A stretch of 41,220 nt of DNA from Candidatus Parcubacteria bacterium. GTDB taxonomy: Bacteria > Patescibacteriota > Minisyncoccia > Sungbacterales > SURF-37. Below, one piece after another: positions 18,160 to 27,973 of this stretch (within the stretch, counting starts at the first letter, position 1; each line of letters begins with the position of its first letter). The DNA is taken from positions 1-41,220 of the forward strand of contig QZJO01000007.1 in NCBI GenBank assembly GCA_003599755.1. The letters run 5' to 3'. A program made the position numbers and the translations under genes. Under the pieces are notes generated by a model that did no database searches, was not told the DNA's origin, and was given only the letters and a program-made list of their open reading frames with translations.

Positions 18160-19569
18160 TTATCGCGGTTTATTCGTAAGTTTTCCGTCGAACGCCACTT
18201 CACCGCCCACGCGCACGATGTAGCGTGTGTCCGGACCCGCCGGCACGACCACGCGTACGCTTTGCGGCTTGCCGAGTACTTGAACGCAAATCTCGGCAGT
18301 CGATTCTTCCGTGAGGTTGATCTGAACCGTCGAAGGCGGCAGATCCTTGGTGCTCGATACGTTGATTTTCCAGTCAATACACGGATTGGCCCGACCGAAC
18401 GTGCCGGTCACCACCGCCGTGTCGTCCTCATAGCGGATGCGCAGCGACCCGTCGGACACGATAATGTCGGCGCTCAACTCCTCCCGCTGCGACGATCCGG
18501 TAGTAGCGCCATCCTCGTCATCGTCATCATCCCCGGATGACCAATCGGTAACCACGACAGAGCCGATATCGACATCGAGGCGCACGGAGAGGGAACTGCG
18601 CGCATTGATCAAGATTTCCGCTTCCTGGGCAATGCGGTAGGCCTGTTGCGCCAGTCGGAACGCGCTCGAAAAATCATCCGCGGCAAACTTTGTCCGCGCG
18701 TCAGCGAGCGTGCGTCCGGCCAAATCCAAGCGCGCTACGGCGCGCGCGGCGACCGCATCACTAAACTTCGATCGTTTATCCTCCAAGCGCGCGCGGGTTT
18801 CGCGTATTTTTTCATCGGCCGCACCGATGCGGCCTTGCGCGGCCGTGCCCAATGCCGTGTTTGCCGAAATCCGCCGCTCCACTTCTTCGCGCGCCGTGGC
18901 GGCCGCTTGGTAGCGCGCCCGGAGCGACGTGACGAGCGGCTCCGTACCGCCGGTCATCGTGCTCGACGCGACAACCGTCGCCAAAATCCGCTCATGGATG
19001 CCCAGCGACGTCTCGACGCCGGTGCTCACATTCGCCGCGACATCGAACTTGCCCGATGCTTCGAGTTTTGCCACATGCGCGCGGATGCGCTCCGCATGCG
19101 CCTGCAGCCGCTCTTCGATTTCCAAGCGCGCCTGATCACCCAAATTCCCCGCGGCGGCAAGTTCTTCGGCCTCCTGCAACCGCCGCGCGAGCCGTTCGGC
19201 CTCCCATTCTGCACGCCGCTCGGAATTGAATACGGCGGCCGCGCGGATCTCTTCGTTGATATGCACTTTGACCGGATAGAGCAAATCTCCCGGCAGCGCG
19301 CCCTCGGCCGCGTACGATGCGCCACCGGCCGCGACCATGAATATGGCGACAACAATAGCCCCCGCGAGGCGGGGGCTTCGGGAAATGCGTACGATTGGCG
19401 ATACTGCACTCACAACGCCCCGCCAATAATCTTGAAACCCCCGCGACCGGCGGGCTGGATACAGCTTCATGAATGCTTCCAATTCCGCGCGCATGGCCAG
19501 GCGTTCGGCCCGGGTCAAATGCAAATTGCGCTTGGGAGCATCGAATAAATTCTTAATCTCGTTATCCAT
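18160..19569 (-). CDS. DUF5667-like membrane protein, probable partner/anti-sigma of the adjacent sigma factor
   Basis: N-terminal cytosolic segment, one TM, ALPGDLLYPVKVHINEEIRAA motif, long helices, acidic linker DDDDDEDG, C-terminal beta-rich domain; overlaps sigma gene end. Confidence 0.7.
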   Translation of the reverse strand: MDNEIKNLFDAPKRNLHLTRAERLAMRAELEAFMKLYPARRSRGFQDYWRGVVSAVSPIVRISRSPRLAGAIVVAIFMVAAGGASYAAEGALPGDLLYPVKVHINEEIRAAAVFNSERRAEWEAERLARRLQEAEELAAAGNLGDQARLEIEERLQAHAERIRAHVAKLEASGKFDVAANVSTGVETSLGIHERILATVVASSTMTGGTEPLVTSLRARYQAAATAREEVERRISANTALGTAAQGRIGAADEKIRETRARLEDKRSKFSDAVAARAVARLDLAGRTLADARTKFAADDFSSAFRLAQQAYRIAQEAEILINARSSLSVRLDVDIGSVVVTDWSSGDDDDDEDGATTGSSQREELSADIIVSDGSLRIRYEDDTAVVTGTFGRANPCIDWKINVSSTKDLPPSTVQINLTEESTAEICVQVLGKPQSVRVVVPAGPDTRYIVRVGGEVAFDGKLTNKPR

Positions 19570-20057
19570 GGTCTTGGGCGAGCGCGCGCAGCGTACGGAC
19601 GGCGCGGTGCAGTCGAACGGATATCGCGTTGGCCGTCTCACCCGTTATAGATGCAATTTCTTGAGGCGCAAAATCATCAACGTATCGGAGGATAAGCACC
19701 TGGCGATGACGCCGGTCCATGCGGTCCAAGAGCGTCCGCAAGGCCTTGCCCTCAATAGTACGGGCAATCCGATCCCGGTCGTCAATTGCCGGCTCAAATC
19801 CTTCTTCTTGAAGCGCATCCAGCGACGTTGCTTTCGCCCGCCGCGCTTCGTCCACGATCAGGTTGTTCAATACGCGGTACAAAAACGCTCGCATATTCTC
19901 TACCTCCTTGCCGCTGCGCACGTACTGCCAAGTCCGGGTAAACGTCTCCTGGACGAGCTCGCGGGCACGCTCACGCTCAAACACCCGCAAGTAGCAGTGT
20001 CTGAACAAAGGGTCGGCATATTCCTCGTAACAGCGGATAAAATCCTGCTCGCTCATG
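19562..20057 (-). CDS. ECF-type sigma-70 family RNA polymerase sigma factor
   Basis: ELVQETFTRTWQYV region 2; VLILRYVDDFAPQEIASITGETANAISVRLHRAVRTLR region 4. Confidence 0.88.
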
Positions 20058-20271
20058 GGGAAGCTCGCGTTATAAGCTGACGAGAGGATACCAGGCTTCT
20101 TACGCGCTCGTACCAAGCCGCGCAAGACCGGCAAAAGTTATATGACGCAACGGCCCACCACTTCTTACACGGAACCGCCCGCGATTGCGGAATCCCTGCG
20201 AAAACGCAAATACATGGGCTTTTCCTATAAGTTGCATATTGGCCGGAAATCGACCAGAATAGCCCCGTATT

Positions 20272-20342
20272 GCGGGTGTTGTATAACGGCAATACGCGAC
20301 CCTTCCAAGGTCGAGCTACGGGTTCAATTCCCGTCACCCGCT
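20272..20342 (+). tRNA. tRNA-Gly(TCC)
   Basis: GCGGGTG/CACCCGC acceptor, GACC-CTTCCAA-GGTC anticodon arm. Confidence 0.93.
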
Positions 20343-20371
20343 TGCCGCATGCCCGCGGACCCCGAAACGTG

Positions 20372-20397
20372 AAAATCCTCCGGGCGGGGAGGATTTT
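20372..20397 (+). terminator. Terminator after tRNA-Gly
   Basis: AAAATCCTCC...GGAGGATTTT followed by TCT. Confidence 0.75.
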
Positions 20398-20494
20398 TCT
20401 GGTTGTAAAAAGGTACCGTATCACGGTCCGGTGGCGATAAAAATGGATTTGTCAAGAGTTTGGGCGCTAAAATCTGTGGATAATTTCCTCCGTC

Positions 20495-21139
20495 ATGGCA
20501 ATTAAAGCCGTTATTTTCGACATCGACGGCACTCTGTCGCCCACGATTTCCTGGGATTATCTGACTATGCGCATTGGCGGCTCGCTCGAAGAGAATGCCG
20601 CGGCATTCGCCGACTGGAGCACGGAACGCATCACGGAGTCGGTGCTGCGCCAGCGCTTGATCGCCAATTGGACACGCCGCGCGCCGCCGCTCAAGGTAAC
20701 ATTTCGGTCCATTCTTGAAGAAATCGCACTCCACGACGACGCTCCTGCGGCGGTCGCATATCTGCGTAACAAAGGATATCGCATTGCCGCGATCACGGGA
20801 TCGTTTGATATCTACGCCGACATCGTGGGCGAAAAACTCGGTATTGCGGACCGCTACGCGCTGACAACGCTTATCTGGGACGCGGCTGGCAGACTGACGG
20901 ATATCGAGACCAACTACGACGGACGCGCACAAAAATACATCCGATTCATGGCGTTTTGTGAGCGTTATGGTCTAGCGCCGGCCGAATGCGTCGCGGTCGG
21001 GGACAGTTCGAACGATATGGAGCTCTTCCGCGTCACAAAGCGCGGCATTGCCGTTCAGACTGAGCTCGAAGCCAAGGAATTGGAGGCAATCGCATGGAAA
21101 AAAATCCGGCGTCTCAAGGAACTGACCGCCATCCTGTGA
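20495..21139 (+). CDS. HAD family phosphatase (SerB/HAD-IB-like)
   Basis: VIFDIDGTLS, AAITGSFDIYA, AVGDSSNDMELFRV. Confidence 0.85.
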   Translation: MAIKAVIFDIDGTLSPTISWDYLTMRIGGSLEENAAAFADWSTERITESVLRQRLIANWTRRAPPLKVTFRSILEEIALHDDAPAAVAYLRNKGYRIAAITGSFDIYADIVGEKLGIADRYALTTLIWDAAGRLTDIETNYDGRAQKYIRFMAFCERYGLAPAECVAVGDSSNDMELFRVTKRGIAVQTELEAKELEAIAWKKIRRLKELTAIL

Positions 21140-21157
21140 TTCCGATCGCTCGCGGAA

Positions 21158-21189
21158 CGCAAAACCCCCGCGTACGCGGGGGTTTTGCG
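21158..21189. terminator. Bidirectional terminator
   Basis: CGCAAAACCCCCGCGTACGCGGGGGTTTTGCG. Confidence 0.85.
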
Positions 21190-21213
21190 TAATCCGCGCC
21201 TATGCGGCAGGAA

Positions 21214-21495
21214 TTACTTCACCATTTCCTTGAGCTGCTTGGCGGCGCGGAATTTCGGAGCCACCTTTGCCGCGATCTGGATCTTTTCGCCCGTGCGCGG
21301 GTTTATTCCCTCGCGGGCAGCGCGGCGCGAGACCTTGAAAACGCCGAATCCGGCGATTTTCACCTGCTCGCCTTTGACCATCATCTTCGTGATGTTATCG
21401 AAGATCATGTCCACGATTTCCTGACCTTGCTTCTTGGTGCCGCCAATGTGGTTCGTCACGAGCTCAGAGAGCCACCGCTTGTCTGGTTTTGCCAT
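21214..21495 (-). CDS. HU/IHF family DNA-binding protein
   Basis: MAKPDKRWLSELV...VKIAGFGVFKVSRRAAREGINPRTGEKI. Confidence 0.95.
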   Translation of the reverse strand: MAKPDKRWLSELVTNHIGGTKKQGQEIVDMIFDNITKMMVKGEQVKIAGFGVFKVSRRAAREGINPRTGEKIQIAAKVAPKFRAAKQLKEMVK

Positions 21496-21678
21496 GGTAG
21501 TGGGGTATTTGTTGGCTGAGTAACTATCGCGCGACCTTTGGAAATGGGGATGTATCGGAAATGGCGCTATTCCCTTGCTCCCTGACGCTACCAGGGAAAG
21601 GGGCCTGAAATCAATGAATTTTTCAACACCCTGTTGAAAAATACTGCATACAATCAAGCGATTCGGGCACCGGCAACG

Positions 21679-21707
21679 AAAAATCGGCTCTGGGAGCCGA
21701 TTTTTCG
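21679..21707 (-). terminator. Terminator after rny
   Basis: GAAAAATCGGCTC-(tgg/cca)-GAGCCGATTTTTC. Confidence 0.75.
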
Positions 21708-21718
21708 CGCCACTCGGT

Positions 21719-23245
21719 TCACCGGGCAAATTCGATAACCCGGCTTTCCCGGATGACATTTACCTTGATTTCGCCCGGATACTTCAATTCGCTCTCGATC
21801 CGGTTCGCGATGCTTTTTGCCAGATTTCGGGCCTCCAAATCCGATACCTTTTCCGGGGTGACAAAGATGCGGATCTCCCGGCCGGCCTGAATAGCATAGG
21901 ATTTTTCGACTCCATCGAAGGAGTTGGCGATCGCCTCGAGATCGCCGAGGCGTTTGAGGTAGTTTTCCACGCTATCGCGCCGCGCGCCGGGCCGGGAAGC
22001 GGAGATCGCGTCTACCGTCTGCACGATAACGCTCTCAAGCGTTTCGTAGGGATACTCCTCGTGATGCGACTGCATGGCCTGGACGATGCGCGGGTCCACG
22101 CCGAACTTCTGGAGAATACGGCGGCCGATTTCCACGTGCGTGCCCTGCACTTCGTGGTCCACGGCTTTGCCAATGTCGTGGACGAGCGCGCCCTTTTTGG
22201 CGATGGCGATGTCGGCACCGAGCTCCTGGGCCAGCATCCCGGCCAAGTGCGCCATTTCAATGGAATGCTGGAGCACATTTTGGCCGTACGATGTACGGAA
22301 GCGCAAGCGCCCCAAGAGCGACAAGAGCCGCTCGTCCAGATCAAACACACCGACTTCGAACGCGGCGTTTTTGGCCGCCTCCTTGATCTGCTTTTCAATC
22401 TCGGCGCGCGCTTTGTCTACGGCTTCTTCGATGCGCGCGGGCTGGATTCGGCCGTCGGCGATCAGATTTTCGAGCGCGAGCTTCGCGATATGACGGCGCA
22501 CCGGATCGAAGCCGGAGATCACGACCGCGCCGGGCGTATCATCCACGACGATCTCAACGCCCGCGGCGCGCTCGAGCGCCCGGATATTCCGGCCTTCGCG
22601 ACCGATGATTTTGCCTTTGGCCTCGTCGTTCGGAATAGAAACTGTCGTGGTCGTCACTTCGGACGTAGTCGCGGTCGCAAGGCGCTGGATAATGGTCGCC
22701 AGGATCGATTTGGCCTTGCGCTCCAATTCTTCAAGACCTGTGGTCTCGAGTTTCCGGATGCGCGTAGCAAGGTTTTCATCCGCTTCCTGCTCGACTTTCT
22801 TCATAAGAATCTCCTTGGCCTCGGCCTGCGATAACCCGGCGACGCGTTCCAGCTCCTTGTCCACCGCGCCGCGCGCCTGCTCCAAATCCGCCTTGATTTG
22901 CTTCGCTTTTTCAATGCGGTCGGCCAATTCTCGGTCGCGCTCATCGAGCTGCAGGATCTTTTTGTCGAGGAATGCCTCGCGTTCGCGGAGGCGATCCTCG
23001 GAGCGTTTTTGTTCGCGCTCGCGCTCCTTCAATTCGGCTTGGCCTTCGGTAACGATTTTGACCGCCCGCTCCTTCGCTTCGATCTGGATTTCTTTCGCTT
23101 CCTGCTTTGCGCCTTCGAGCATTTCGCGGATGCGCGACTCGACGGAGTTCTTGCGCCGCTCCGACATCAGCGAATTGATAAAGTAGCCGAGGCCGATGCC
23201 TACGGCGAGGATGGCAATGAAGCCACCGACGATAGGGAGTGACAT
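21719..23245 (-). CDS. rny: Ribonuclease Y
   Basis: N-terminal TM, coiled coil, KH domain (GKIIGREGRNIRALERAAGVEIVVDDTPGAVVISGFDPVRR), HD domain (GALVHDIGKAVDHEVQGTHVEIG). Confidence 0.96.
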   Translation of the reverse strand: MSLPIVGGFIAILAVGIGLGYFINSLMSERRKNSVESRIREMLEGAKQEAKEIQIEAKERAVKIVTEGQAELKEREREQKRSEDRLREREAFLDKKILQLDERDRELADRIEKAKQIKADLEQARGAVDKELERVAGLSQAEAKEILMKKVEQEADENLATRIRKLETTGLEELERKAKSILATIIQRLATATTSEVTTTTVSIPNDEAKGKIIGREGRNIRALERAAGVEIVVDDTPGAVVISGFDPVRRHIAKLALENLIADGRIQPARIEEAVDKARAEIEKQIKEAAKNAAFEVGVFDLDERLLSLLGRLRFRTSYGQNVLQHSIEMAHLAGMLAQELGADIAIAKKGALVHDIGKAVDHEVQGTHVEIGRRILQKFGVDPRIVQAMQSHHEEYPYETLESVIVQTVDAISASRPGARRDSVENYLKRLGDLEAIANSFDGVEKSYAIQAGREIRIFVTPEKVSDLEARNLAKSIANRIESELKYPGEIKVNVIRESRVIEFAR

Positions 23246-23542
23246 ATGACTCGTATTCCCTGCCGATTCGATTCGGCAGCAATGAGAATTAACCGCTGGA
23301 ATCAGCGGTTAGCGTCGAATGCGTGTTGAGATCTCTTCTCTCTGAAGAGGTGTGCGAGTTCGCATACGGGCGGCCTGTCGGTAGGGCAGGCGCAGGTGCC
23401 CGGAGCGTCGGAATCGGGTACGAACAGGGGTCGGGCGGTCGCGATTCAGCCGCTTCGGTCGTCTCATTACCCCGAGAACCCTGCACGCCCTTTCAGGCGC
23501 CGGGTAAATCGTTCAGGGAAGTGGTTACAAAAGGACGATTGC

Positions 23543-23571
23543 ATCATACCGGCAAGCGTAACGAACGTCAA
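23543..23571 (-). promoter_or_regulatory. Promoter TTGACG-N17-TATGAT upstream of rny
   Basis: -35 at 23566-23571, -10 at 23543-23548; predicts about 290-nt 5' UTR. Confidence 0.7.
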
Positions 23572-23597
23572 CTCTGCGCAACGCCGAATCGAGAACC

Positions 23598-23645
23598 AAA
23601 AAACCCCGGATGCCTGCCCGCCTGGGGCGGGGCGCCGGGGCTTTT
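23598..23645 (-). terminator. Terminator of the second sigma-factor operon
   Basis: AAAGCCCCGG...CCGGGGTTTTTT on the minus strand. Confidence 0.65.
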
Positions 23646-23700
23646 GGCATAGTTGTTTCGGCGACCTTTGGACGGCGAGTAGTAGGCGAGAAGCCGCGCG

Positions 23701-24105
23701 TTAGCGGCGGCTCGGGACAGATATCGCGAGCGGCGAGAGAAATTCCTCGAATGCGGCCGAACGCCGGGCCAGCGCATTGCGGATGTCGCGGGCGAAGAAT
23801 GCGCCGATCGCCAGGTATGCAATCACGAGTAAGCGGGACTGCATGCTTTTGACGAAAAAGTTATCAACGAAGAATTGAACGAATGCCGTAAGGCCGTCGG
23901 ATGCCGCGAGCGCATTCAGGAGAATCTGGCGGAGGGAAATCTGGGTCATCACCCCGGCCGCGACGCCCACGAGCAACACACCCTCAACTGCAAGGAGGGG
24001 GGCGACGCTCTTCCAAAACCAAACCGTGTAGACGCGGCGCATCACGCGCTGCTTGAGCGCGGCGTCGGGATCGGCGGGGGACCGAGAGATTCCTGAAAAA
24101 CGCAT
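23701..24105 (-). CDS. Hypothetical membrane protein linked to sigma factor
   Basis: 134-aa ORF with several TM segments, 9 nt downstream of the sigma gene. Confidence 0.65.
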   Translation of the reverse strand: MRFSGISRSPADPDAALKQRVMRRVYTVWFWKSVAPLLAVEGVLLVGVAAGVMTQISLRQILLNALAASDGLTAFVQFFVDNFFVKSMQSRLLVIAYLAIGAFFARDIRNALARRSAAFEEFLSPLAISVPSRR

Positions 24106-24114
24106 AGAAACGAA

Positions 24115-24714
24115 TTAGGATGCTAACAACTTCTTAAACACCTTGCGGGCCCGAAATAGTTTCATCTTGAGGGCACCGATCGTGATGCCGTGGCGGTCGG
24201 CGATCGTCTGGTAGGCCTGGTCTTCCAAATAATAGGCCGAGAGCAGATCCCGCAGATCCGCGGGCATCATTTCTAATACCGAGCGTACTACTTCGGCGGT
24301 TTCGCGCTCGAGCATTGCCTTGCGGAAGCCGTCGTGGGCTTGTTCCGCGGTCGGGTCCATTTCTTCAGGGATGGGCAGTTCGCGTTTTTTGATGCGGTGG
24401 TAATGGGTGATCGCGGTATTGAGCACGATTTTGTACGCCCATGAGGAAAATTTGCGATCATTGCCCTGGCGGAATTTCTTGGCATGCCGGTAGATCTTGA
24501 CGAATGCCTCCTGCACCACATCCTCGGCATCGGTCCGGTTGCCGACCACGCGCTGCGCCGCGCGCAAAAACGGCGCCTGATAGCGATCCACGAGCAGCCC
24601 GAAAAGCGCGGGCCGTTCTTGGCTCGACGCGAGAATAACTTCATCGGGGATATCCAGCGCCGCCGCCGGAGCGGCGGCAGGGGGCTGTTCGGTTTCTAGA
24701 TATTCCTGCGCCAT
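24115..24714 (-). CDS. Sigma-70 family (ECF-like) sigma factor
   Basis: DAEDVVQEAFVKIYRHAKKFR; DLLSAYYLEDQAYQTIADRHGITIGALKMKLFRARKVFKKLL. Confidence 0.92.
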   Translation of the reverse strand: MAQEYLETEQPPAAAPAAALDIPDEVILASSQERPALFGLLVDRYQAPFLRAAQRVVGNRTDAEDVVQEAFVKIYRHAKKFRQGNDRKFSSWAYKIVLNTAITHYHRIKKRELPIPEEMDPTAEQAHDGFRKAMLERETAEVVRSVLEMMPADLRDLLSAYYLEDQAYQTIADRHGITIGALKMKLFRARKVFKKLLAS

Positions 24715-24802
24715 GGACTCATACGTAGCAGAATCGGCTCCTTATTTCAACCCATCATCGCAAAAAGCGCAAACTCACCTCGCCCTGACTCCATGCAGTT
24801 GT

Positions 24803-24808
24803 TACACT
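24803..24808 (+). promoter_or_regulatory. Extended -10 TGTTACACT, 6 nt upstream of the gpmI ATG
   Basis: TG-T-TACACT-GAATGC-ATG. Confidence 0.5.
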
Positions 24809-24814
24809 GAATGC

Positions 24815-26398
24815 ATGGCCAGCGTTCCCAAACCCGTCGTGCTCGCGGTATTGGACGGTTTCGGCGTATCGCCCGAGGCCAGAGGCAACGCAATCCTCGG
24901 CGCCGAAACGCCGCACTTCGACCGTATCGAAGAACAGTTTCCCTTCGTGACGATCCAAGCATCCGGCGTGGCCGTCGGACTGCCATGGGGCGAGCCGGGA
25001 AATTCCGAAGTCGGACACCTGACCATGGGCGCAGGCCGGGCGCTCTATCATCATCTGCCGCGCATCATCGTCGCGATCCACGACGGATCGTTTTTCAAGA
25101 ATCCCGCGTTCCAAAACGTTATCGAACACGTCAAAGCGCGCAAATCAGCGCTTCATATCATCGGCCTTACCTCGTCCGGTTCGGTCCATAGCTATGCCGA
25201 CCATTTGTACGCACTGCTCGAACTCGTGACGCGGTCCGGCTTGCCGCGGGCATGGCTTCATTGCATTACCGACGGCAAGGACGCGCCGCGCCAAGAAGCG
25301 GAAAAATTCCTCGCGCGCCTCGAAGAACGCTTGCGCGCCCGCCATCCGACCATCGCCGTGGCATCGCTCATCGGGCGTTTCTTCGCCATGGATCGCGACG
25401 GCCAATGGGAGCGGATCAAGCGCGCCTACGATCTTCTGACCGGTGCGGGCGGCGCGGCATTTCAGGATCCGCTCGCGTATATCGCGCATGCGTACCAAGC
25501 GGGCGGCTCGGATGAATTTTTGGAGCCGGCATGGCGGGAAGAAAACGGGCGCGCGATCGGCCGCATCGCGCCCGGCGACGGCGTCATCTTTTTCAATTTC
25601 CGGGAAGATTCGATGCGCGAGATTACCGCGGCCTTTGCATCTCGCTCATTTTCGGCATTCGAGCGCCGCACAATCGACGACCTCGCGATCGCAACCATGA
25701 CCGAATATGAAGCGAACGTTCCGGGCGTCCAGGCGGCGTTTCCGCCGCTCGAAATTCACTGGCCGCTTGCGCGCGTCCTCTCCGTGACCGAAAAAAGTCA
25801 GCTCCATATCGCCGAGTCCGAAAAATACGCCCATGTCACGTACTTTTTCAACGGCGGGCAGGAGCAGGCGTTTGCACACGAAGATCGTATCCTCGTGCCG
25901 TCGCTTTCCGTACCGCATTTCGACGAACACCCGGAGATGCGCGCCGCCGCGATCGCCGACAAAGTCATCGAAAACCTTGCCCACTACGACTTCATCCTCG
26001 CGAACTTCGCGAATGCCGACATGGTCGGCCACACGGGGAATTTCGGCGCGATCGTCAAAGCCGTCGAGGTGCTTGATCAGCAAGTCGGAAAACTTATGCA
26101 AGCGGTATTGGACCGCAACGGCGCGCTCGTCATCACCGGCGACCATGGCAACGCCGAGCAAAAAGTCCATCCGCTCTCGGGCGAGCCGGTCACCTCGCAC
26201 ACCACGAATCCGGTGCCGTTTTATTTAATCGCGAACGACCGGCGCCTCTCGACGCCGCATACCAAAGAAGAAATCCTCGTGAAGAAACGCGAGCCGGCCG
26301 GCATCCTCATTGATGTCGCGCCGACGATCATCGCGCTCATGGATCTGCCCAAACCCGACGAGATGACGGGCAAAAGTTTGCTGCCAGTGCTCAATTAA
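24815..26398 (+). CDS. gpmI: 2,3-bisphosphoglycerate-independent phosphoglycerate mutase
   Basis: VLAVLDGFGVSPEARGNAI, GEPGNSEVGHLTMGAGR, ITGDHGNAEQ, SHTTNPVPF. Confidence 0.96.
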   Translation: MASVPKPVVLAVLDGFGVSPEARGNAILGAETPHFDRIEEQFPFVTIQASGVAVGLPWGEPGNSEVGHLTMGAGRALYHHLPRIIVAIHDGSFFKNPAFQNVIEHVKARKSALHIIGLTSSGSVHSYADHLYALLELVTRSGLPRAWLHCITDGKDAPRQEAEKFLARLEERLRARHPTIAVASLIGRFFAMDRDGQWERIKRAYDLLTGAGGAAFQDPLAYIAHAYQAGGSDEFLEPAWREENGRAIGRIAPGDGVIFFNFREDSMREITAAFASRSFSAFERRTIDDLAIATMTEYEANVPGVQAAFPPLEIHWPLARVLSVTEKSQLHIAESEKYAHVTYFFNGGQEQAFAHEDRILVPSLSVPHFDEHPEMRAAAIADKVIENLAHYDFILANFANADMVGHTGNFGAIVKAVEVLDQQVGKLMQAVLDRNGALVITGDHGNAEQKVHPLSGEPVTSHTTNPVPFYLIANDRRLSTPHTKEEILVKKREPAGILIDVAPTIIALMDLPKPDEMTGKSLLPVLN

Positions 26399-26399
26399 T

Positions 26400-26431
26400 C
26401 AAAACCTCCCGCCTCGAGGCAGGAGGTTTTG
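26400..26431. terminator. Bidirectional terminator
   Basis: CAAAACCTCC-cgcctcgaggca-GGAGGTTTTG. Confidence 0.8.
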
Positions 26432-26438
26432 ATTATCG

Positions 26439-27032
26439 CTATTCGGAAAACTTCACCTTGAGCTTCTTTGAGCCGCGCTCCTTTTTGGGCAGCTTGATCG
26501 TCAAGAGGCCGCCGCGGATCGAAGCATCGGCTTTTTGGAAATCCACCTCTTCGGGCAGGATGATCGAGCGCGAAAACGCGCCCCAGTACAGTTCCCGCGC
26601 GTAGAACCGGTCATCGCTCACTTCGTGCTGGCGTTCGCGCGTGCCGCGGATGGTCAGCGTGTTTTCTTCGAGTGAAATATCCACGTCTTCGGGCTTTACG
26701 CCGGCGACCGTGGATTGCACCACGATATTCGCGCCCTCGTCGAAAATATCTACGGTCAGCTCGCCTTCTTCTTCGGGCGCGATGGCTGCGGGCGCGACGC
26801 GCTCGGCCTCTTCACCCTCATCGTTTTCTTCCTCCTCTTCGTCTTTATCATCGTCATCATCTTCATCGGCATCATTGACGACGGGCCGCATATGCTTTTT
26901 GGGTGTGTATTCACGCACGCGCGTCCGTCCCGGGCGTTCGGGCGCAGCAGCCGGTGCTTCATCCGCGTCATCGCGGCTTCCTTCGCGGACGCGCAGGCTT
27001 CCGGTAAGACGTTCGAAAAATGATTGAGCCAT
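26439..27032 (-). CDS. Hsp20/alpha-crystallin small heat-shock protein with acidic N-terminal extension
   Basis: VQSTVAGVKPEDVDISLEENTLTIRGTRER...LPEEVDFQKADASIRGGLLTIKLPK; DADEDDDDDKDEEEEENDEGEE stretch. Confidence 0.92.
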   Translation of the reverse strand: MAQSFFERLTGSLRVREGSRDDADEAPAAAPERPGRTRVREYTPKKHMRPVVNDADEDDDDDKDEEEEENDEGEEAERVAPAAIAPEEEGELTVDIFDEGANIVVQSTVAGVKPEDVDISLEENTLTIRGTRERQHEVSDDRFYARELYWGAFSRSIILPEEVDFQKADASIRGGLLTIKLPKKERGSKKLKVKFSE

Positions 27033-27072
27033 AGAAGATGGTAGTTCGCCGGATTCGCCCCGATCGAAAATT

Positions 27073-27969
27073 TTATCGATAATCGCTGCCGCTCGGCTGA
27101 GCTGTAACGGGATTCATGCGCCGATCATTGCGCCGGCGCAACCGTTCGAATTCCGCCAGCACCGCGATACCCATGAACACGAGCAGTGCGCCGACCAGCA
27201 GCAACCAGAACAACGGCGTTTGATAGAACGGGGTGGCGGCCGCATATAATTCGATGCGAATCGCCTCGACGCTCTTTTTGATAATAAGGTAGTTGAATAG
27301 CGCGTGCAACACAGTTGCGAACGCAATGCCCGAGGCGAGCGCGTGCCGGCGCCACGGGCTGAATACGTGGCGCGCGAGCGCGTATCCAACGAGGCCTGAC
27401 GCCAACCCATGAAGAAGATTGGCGCCCATGAAGCGATTGGCTGCAAGGTACACGCTGCCGTTTGCTCCCAAATCCGGCAGGCCGGAAAAGATAAAGAACG
27501 CATTCTCGATGGCGGCAAATCCCAAACCCGCCGTCACCATATAGATCATGGCGTCCACGGGCTCGTCAAATTCGACGCGCGAGAGGGCGACAAGTTTCAC
27601 TGCGAAATACTTGACGTACTCCTCCACGAAGGCGATGCCCAAAAACAGGATCGCGCAGCCCGCGAGGCCCCCGGCCAGGATTGCGGCCGAGGAAAAATCG
27701 CACGATCCGAACGTGGCGGGGAAGAGCCGGTACAAAATCCCGCCGCCAAACATAACCTTGCCTGCAAAATCTACCAGCGGCTCGCTGAATAGCGCGAACT
27801 CGGCGACAAACGCCACAAACGCCGAGACGATGCCGGCGACGAACGTGGCGAGCAACAAATGCTTCGGCTCCGGATGCCGATCCTCGTGCAAAAAGAAAAA
27901 CAGCCACAACAGCGGGGGCAAAAACGCGAGCGCGAGATACCCCAAGTACATCCCGACCAAAGCAACCAT
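27073..27969 (-). CDS. PrsW family intramembrane metalloprotease
   Basis: Multi-TM; AFVEEYVKYFAV motif, AAIENAFF, HGLASGLVGYAL. Confidence 0.85.
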   Translation of the reverse strand: MVALVGMYLGYLALAFLPPLLWLFFFLHEDRHPEPKHLLLATFVAGIVSAFVAFVAEFALFSEPLVDFAGKVMFGGGILYRLFPATFGSCDFSSAAILAGGLAGCAILFLGIAFVEEYVKYFAVKLVALSRVEFDEPVDAMIYMVTAGLGFAAIENAFFIFSGLPDLGANGSVYLAANRFMGANLLHGLASGLVGYALARHVFSPWRRHALASGIAFATVLHALFNYLIIKKSVEAIRIELYAAATPFYQTPLFWLLLVGALLVFMGIAVLAEFERLRRRNDRRMNPVTAQPSGSDYR

Positions 27970-27973
27970 GGGT

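Noticed and set aside
23246-23540. RNase P RNA, tmRNA or SRP RNA in the rny leader
   Set aside because: By eye, none of their signature motifs (P4 core, tRNA-like ends, SRP tetraloop region) is present; an Rfam scan would be needed for certainty.
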